Assembly: GCA_018053995.1 (NCBI GenBank)
Contig: JAGPKJ010000012.1
Span: forward strand, 1-35,681
DNA length: 35,681 nucleotides
From: Lachnospiraceae bacterium
GTDB lineage: Bacteria; Bacillota; Clostridia; Lachnospirales; Lachnospiraceae
Reading direction: 5' to 3'
Notes under the pieces: generated by a model
What the model was told of the DNA's origin: nothing
Database searches by the model: none
What the model saw: only the letters and a program-made list of their open reading frames with translations
Shown: in pieces, positions 33,923-35,681 of the stretch
How the letters are laid out: every line of letters begins with the position of its first letter
Position numbering within the stretch: the stretch's first letter is position 1
Position numbers and translations under genes: made by a program

Positions 33923-35014
33923 ATGAGCAAATTCAAAGCATTTCTCAAAAAGAAAGATATCGTCATATCGCTCAAACGCTATGGCATAGACGCACTCGGA
34001 GCAATGGCGCAGGGACTCTTCTGCTCGCTCCTCATCGGAACGATCATCAACACGCTCGGAACGCAGTTCGGCATAAGTTTTCTGACCCGGACTGTTGCAA
34101 CCGTAGCAGGTGCTGAATATACAGTAGGCGGTCTCGCGACAGCTATGAGCGGTCCCGCGATGGCAGTTGCGATAGGATACGCGCTCCACTGTCCGCCGCT
34201 TGTCCTCTTCTCACTTATAACAGTCGGCTTTGCGTCAAATGCGCTCGGCGGCGCAGGCGGCCCGCTCGCAGTCTTATTTGTCGCAATCATCGCTTCTGAA
34301 GTCGGCAAGGCCATATCGAAAGAGACAAAAGTCGATATACTTGTGACTCCGCTTGTCACGATAGGCGTCGGCATCGCGCTGTCCGCATGGTGGGCACCGG
34401 CTCTCGGCGCAGCTGCCATGAAAGTCGGAAGTCTTATAATGATGGCGACCAACCTTCAGCCATTCCTCATGGGCATCGCAGTATCCGTGCTTGTAGGTAT
34501 CGCTCTTACACTTCCCATCTCATCCGCTGCTATATGTGCCGCGCTCAGTCTTACCGGGCTTGCAGGCGGCGCCGCTGTCGCAGGATGCTGCGCGCAGATG
34601 GTCGGCTTCGCTGTTATGTCTTTCAAGGAAAATAAATGGGGCGGTCTCGTTTCTCAGGGCATTGGCACATCAATGCTCCAGATGGGCAATATCGTAAAGA
34701 ACCCGAAGATCTGGATCGCGCCTATCCTCACTTCCGCGATCACAGGTCCTATCGCGACATGTGTCTTCCACCTTCAGATGAACGGCACTCCCGTTTCTTC
34801 CGGAATGGGCACATGCGGACTCGTCGGTCAGATCGGTGTCTACACCGGCTGGATCAACGACATCGCCGCCGGAACCAAGACCGCAATCACAGGCATGGAC
34901 TGGTTCGCGCTCATAATGATCTCATTTATCCTGCCCGCAGTCATCTGCCCTATATTTAGTGCAATCGGACACAAACTCGGCTGGGTGAAAGACGGAGACA
35001 TGACGCTCGCATAA
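33923..35014 (+). CDS. Stand-alone PTS EIIC-like membrane protein
   Basis: This 363-residue protein has eight to ten membrane segments rich in Gly and Ala, and fits the PTS_EIIC_2 family. Typical stretches are GIDALGAMAQGLFCSLLIGT (about 21-40), GFASNALGGAGGPLAV (about 101-116) and the late GTCGLVGQIG (about 297-306). No EIIA, EIIB or sugar-modifying gene lies beside it, so it either uses partners encoded elsewhere or is not a true phosphotransferase transporter. Its substrate is unknown. GGAGG precedes the ATG. A perfect promoter and a strong terminator make it a single-gene unit with high expected expression. Confidence 0.8.
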   Translation: MSKFKAFLKKKDIVISLKRYGIDALGAMAQGLFCSLLIGTIINTLGTQFGISFLTRTVATVAGAEYTVGGLATAMSGPAMAVAIGYALHCPPLVLFSLITVGFASNALGGAGGPLAVLFVAIIASEVGKAISKETKVDILVTPLVTIGVGIALSAWWAPALGAAAMKVGSLIMMATNLQPFLMGIAVSVLVGIALTLPISSAAICAALSLTGLAGGAAVAGCCAQMVGFAVMSFKENKWGGLVSQGIGTSMLQMGNIVKNPKIWIAPILTSAITGPIATCVFHLQMNGTPVSSGMGTCGLVGQIGVYTGWINDIAAGTKTAITGMDWFALIMISFILPAVICPIFSAIGHKLGWVKDGDMTLA

Positions 35015-35028
35015 ACAGACGATGAGTT

Positions 35029-35061
35029 AAAAGCAGACCTCTTCCGGGGGGTCTGTTTTTT
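35029..35061 (+). terminator. Intrinsic terminator of the EIIC-like gene
   Basis: CAGACC (35034-35039) and GGTCTG (35050-35055) form the stem, extended by A-U pairs, followed by TTTTTT. It lies 15 bp past the stop codon. Confidence 0.9.
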
Positions 35062-35096
35062 GTCCCCGCTATGGTGGTACAAATCGGCAGGTTTTA

Positions 35097-35462
35097 GTGC
35101 TAGATTATCATCAGCAGTCAACCAGTATAAGCAGCGTCGCTGCAGTGAATATCGCCGAAATTCCTGATGGATGCAAGATTGTATATGCATCATTCAGTGC
35201 AAAGAATGTAGGAAAAGATTCGTGTTCAGTAATGTATGCCGATTTCAGCGGATATGCAAATGATTCCGCATGTGACCAGTTCTATTCTCTTGAGGGACTT
35301 GGCAAATGCGGAATGGATTTCACCAGCACACTCTCAGCCGGCAGAAATATAGACGGAACAGTTGCGTTCGCAGTTCCTGAAGATGCCACTGAACTGGAGA
35401 TAGAATATAGGCCCAACATATTGCTTGATAAAGTTATCGTATTCAAAGTGCCTCTTAACTGA
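35097..35462 (+). pseudogene. DUF4352-like domain fragment
   Basis: An open frame of 121 residues beginning at a GTG resembles the C-terminal part of DUF4352 (telokin-like) domains of secreted Clostridial lipoproteins: NIAEIPDGCKIVYASFSAKN, FYSLEGLG and a closing EIEYRPNILLDKVIVFKV. It lacks the signal peptide and tether such proteins carry, and has no convincing ribosome binding site. The frame stays open upstream into the EIIC terminator without a better start. It is flanked by repeats on its right. Most likely it is a remnant of a rearranged gene; a small cytoplasmic protein is less likely. Confidence 0.6.
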
Positions 35463-35468
35463 TAGATC

Positions 35469-35504
35469 AGTTTCATGATTAGTTTCATGATTAGTTTCAT
35501 GATC
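35469..35504 (+). repeat. 12-bp tandem repeat, three copies
   Basis: AGTTTCATGATT occurs three times head to tail, the last ending in C. It directly follows the fragment's stop codon. Confidence 0.85.
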
Positions 35505-35510
35505 ACCTAA

Positions 35511-35681
35511 CGCAATGATACGCAGCATCATAGTACTACTGCTGCTTCCGATTGCCTCGCGCAGTGATACACAGCATCATAGTACTACTACTGCTTCCGA
35601 TTGCCTCGCGCAGTGATACGCAGCATCATAGTACTACTGCTGCTTCCGATTGCCTCGCGCAGTGATACGCAGCATTATATC
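35511..35681 (+). repeat. 49-bp tandem repeat running off the window
   Basis: Units beginning CGCARTGATA start at 35511, 35560, 35609 and 35658. Each carries CAGCATCATAGTACTACTG and GCTTCCGATTGCC with very few differences; the last unit is cut by the window edge. The period is not a multiple of three and no frame is open through it, so it is non-coding. CAGCA...TGCTG can pair within each unit. Confidence 0.85.

Noticed and set aside
1-35681. tRNA, rRNA or common riboswitch
   Set aside because: No cloverleaf with CCA-end features, rRNA core, T-box AGGGTGG motif or B12 box was recognised by eye; a covariance-model scan was not possible.

Overview
The window looks like a chromosomal segment of a low-to-mid GC anaerobic Firmicute, most likely a Lachnospiraceae-type Clostridia. 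The reasons are pyruvate,phosphate dikinase (PPDK), a rubrerythrin with its rubredoxin domain first, DegV, zinc-ribbon/TM proteins, a CIRCE-controlled Hsp20, AsnA, a NiaR-type 3H regulator and strong purine-rich ribosome binding sites. No rRNA, tRNA, prophage, transposase or CRISPR array was seen. The genus cannot be fixed from the sequence alone.

Layout. (1) 1-743: the start of an ABC exporter gene on the minus strand, with a long candidate leader RNA ending in an intrinsic terminator. (2) 743-4068: a GH13 glucosidase followed by zinc-ribbon/TM proteins, one of which is split by a frameshift. (3) 4514-8406: an XPD/DinG-like helicase with an N-terminal nuclease domain, then asparagine synthetase A. 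(4) 8407-9332: a gene-free region with a 426-bp repeat element and 33-bp iterons. (5) 9333-14401: PPDK, Hsp20 and a MATE transporter. (6) 14423-26149: a glycan locus with an Opp/Dpp-type ABC transporter (binding protein, two permeases, two ATPases), a GH2 beta-mannosidase and a domain-swapped GH3 beta-glucosidase. (7) 26513-29236: DegV, reverse rubrerythrin and a DUF1275 membrane protein. (8) 29237-30344: a second gene-free region with the second copy of the repeat element (432 bp) and a 20-bp tandem array. (9) 30345-35681: NiaR, an XRE/TPR regulator divergent from an MFS transporter, a stand-alone PTS EIIC-like protein, a DUF4352 fragment and a 49-bp tandem repeat running off the window.

How the genes fit together. 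The transporter plus GH2 and GH3 enzymes suggest uptake and cytoplasmic hydrolysis of beta-manno- or mixed beta-manno/gluco-oligosaccharides, although the transporter family is named for peptides. The binding-protein gene has its own consensus promoter, operator-like dyads and a terminator before the permease genes. Separate regulatory signals are readable for hsp20 (CIRCE over the -35 box), rubrerythrin (a Fur/PerR-like dyad just downstream of the -10 box) and the EIIC gene (a consensus promoter with a hairpin at the transcription start).

The most unusual feature is the pair of direct repeats at 8573-8998 and 29464-29895. Each carries nine copies of the heptamer TACTGTA or its complement TACAGTA. 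The start-to-start spacings are identical in both copies (30, 42, 30, 73, 64, 30, 42, 30 bp), and the strand pattern is the same. I recognise no known element with this architecture. It may be a protein-binding array or a structured RNA.
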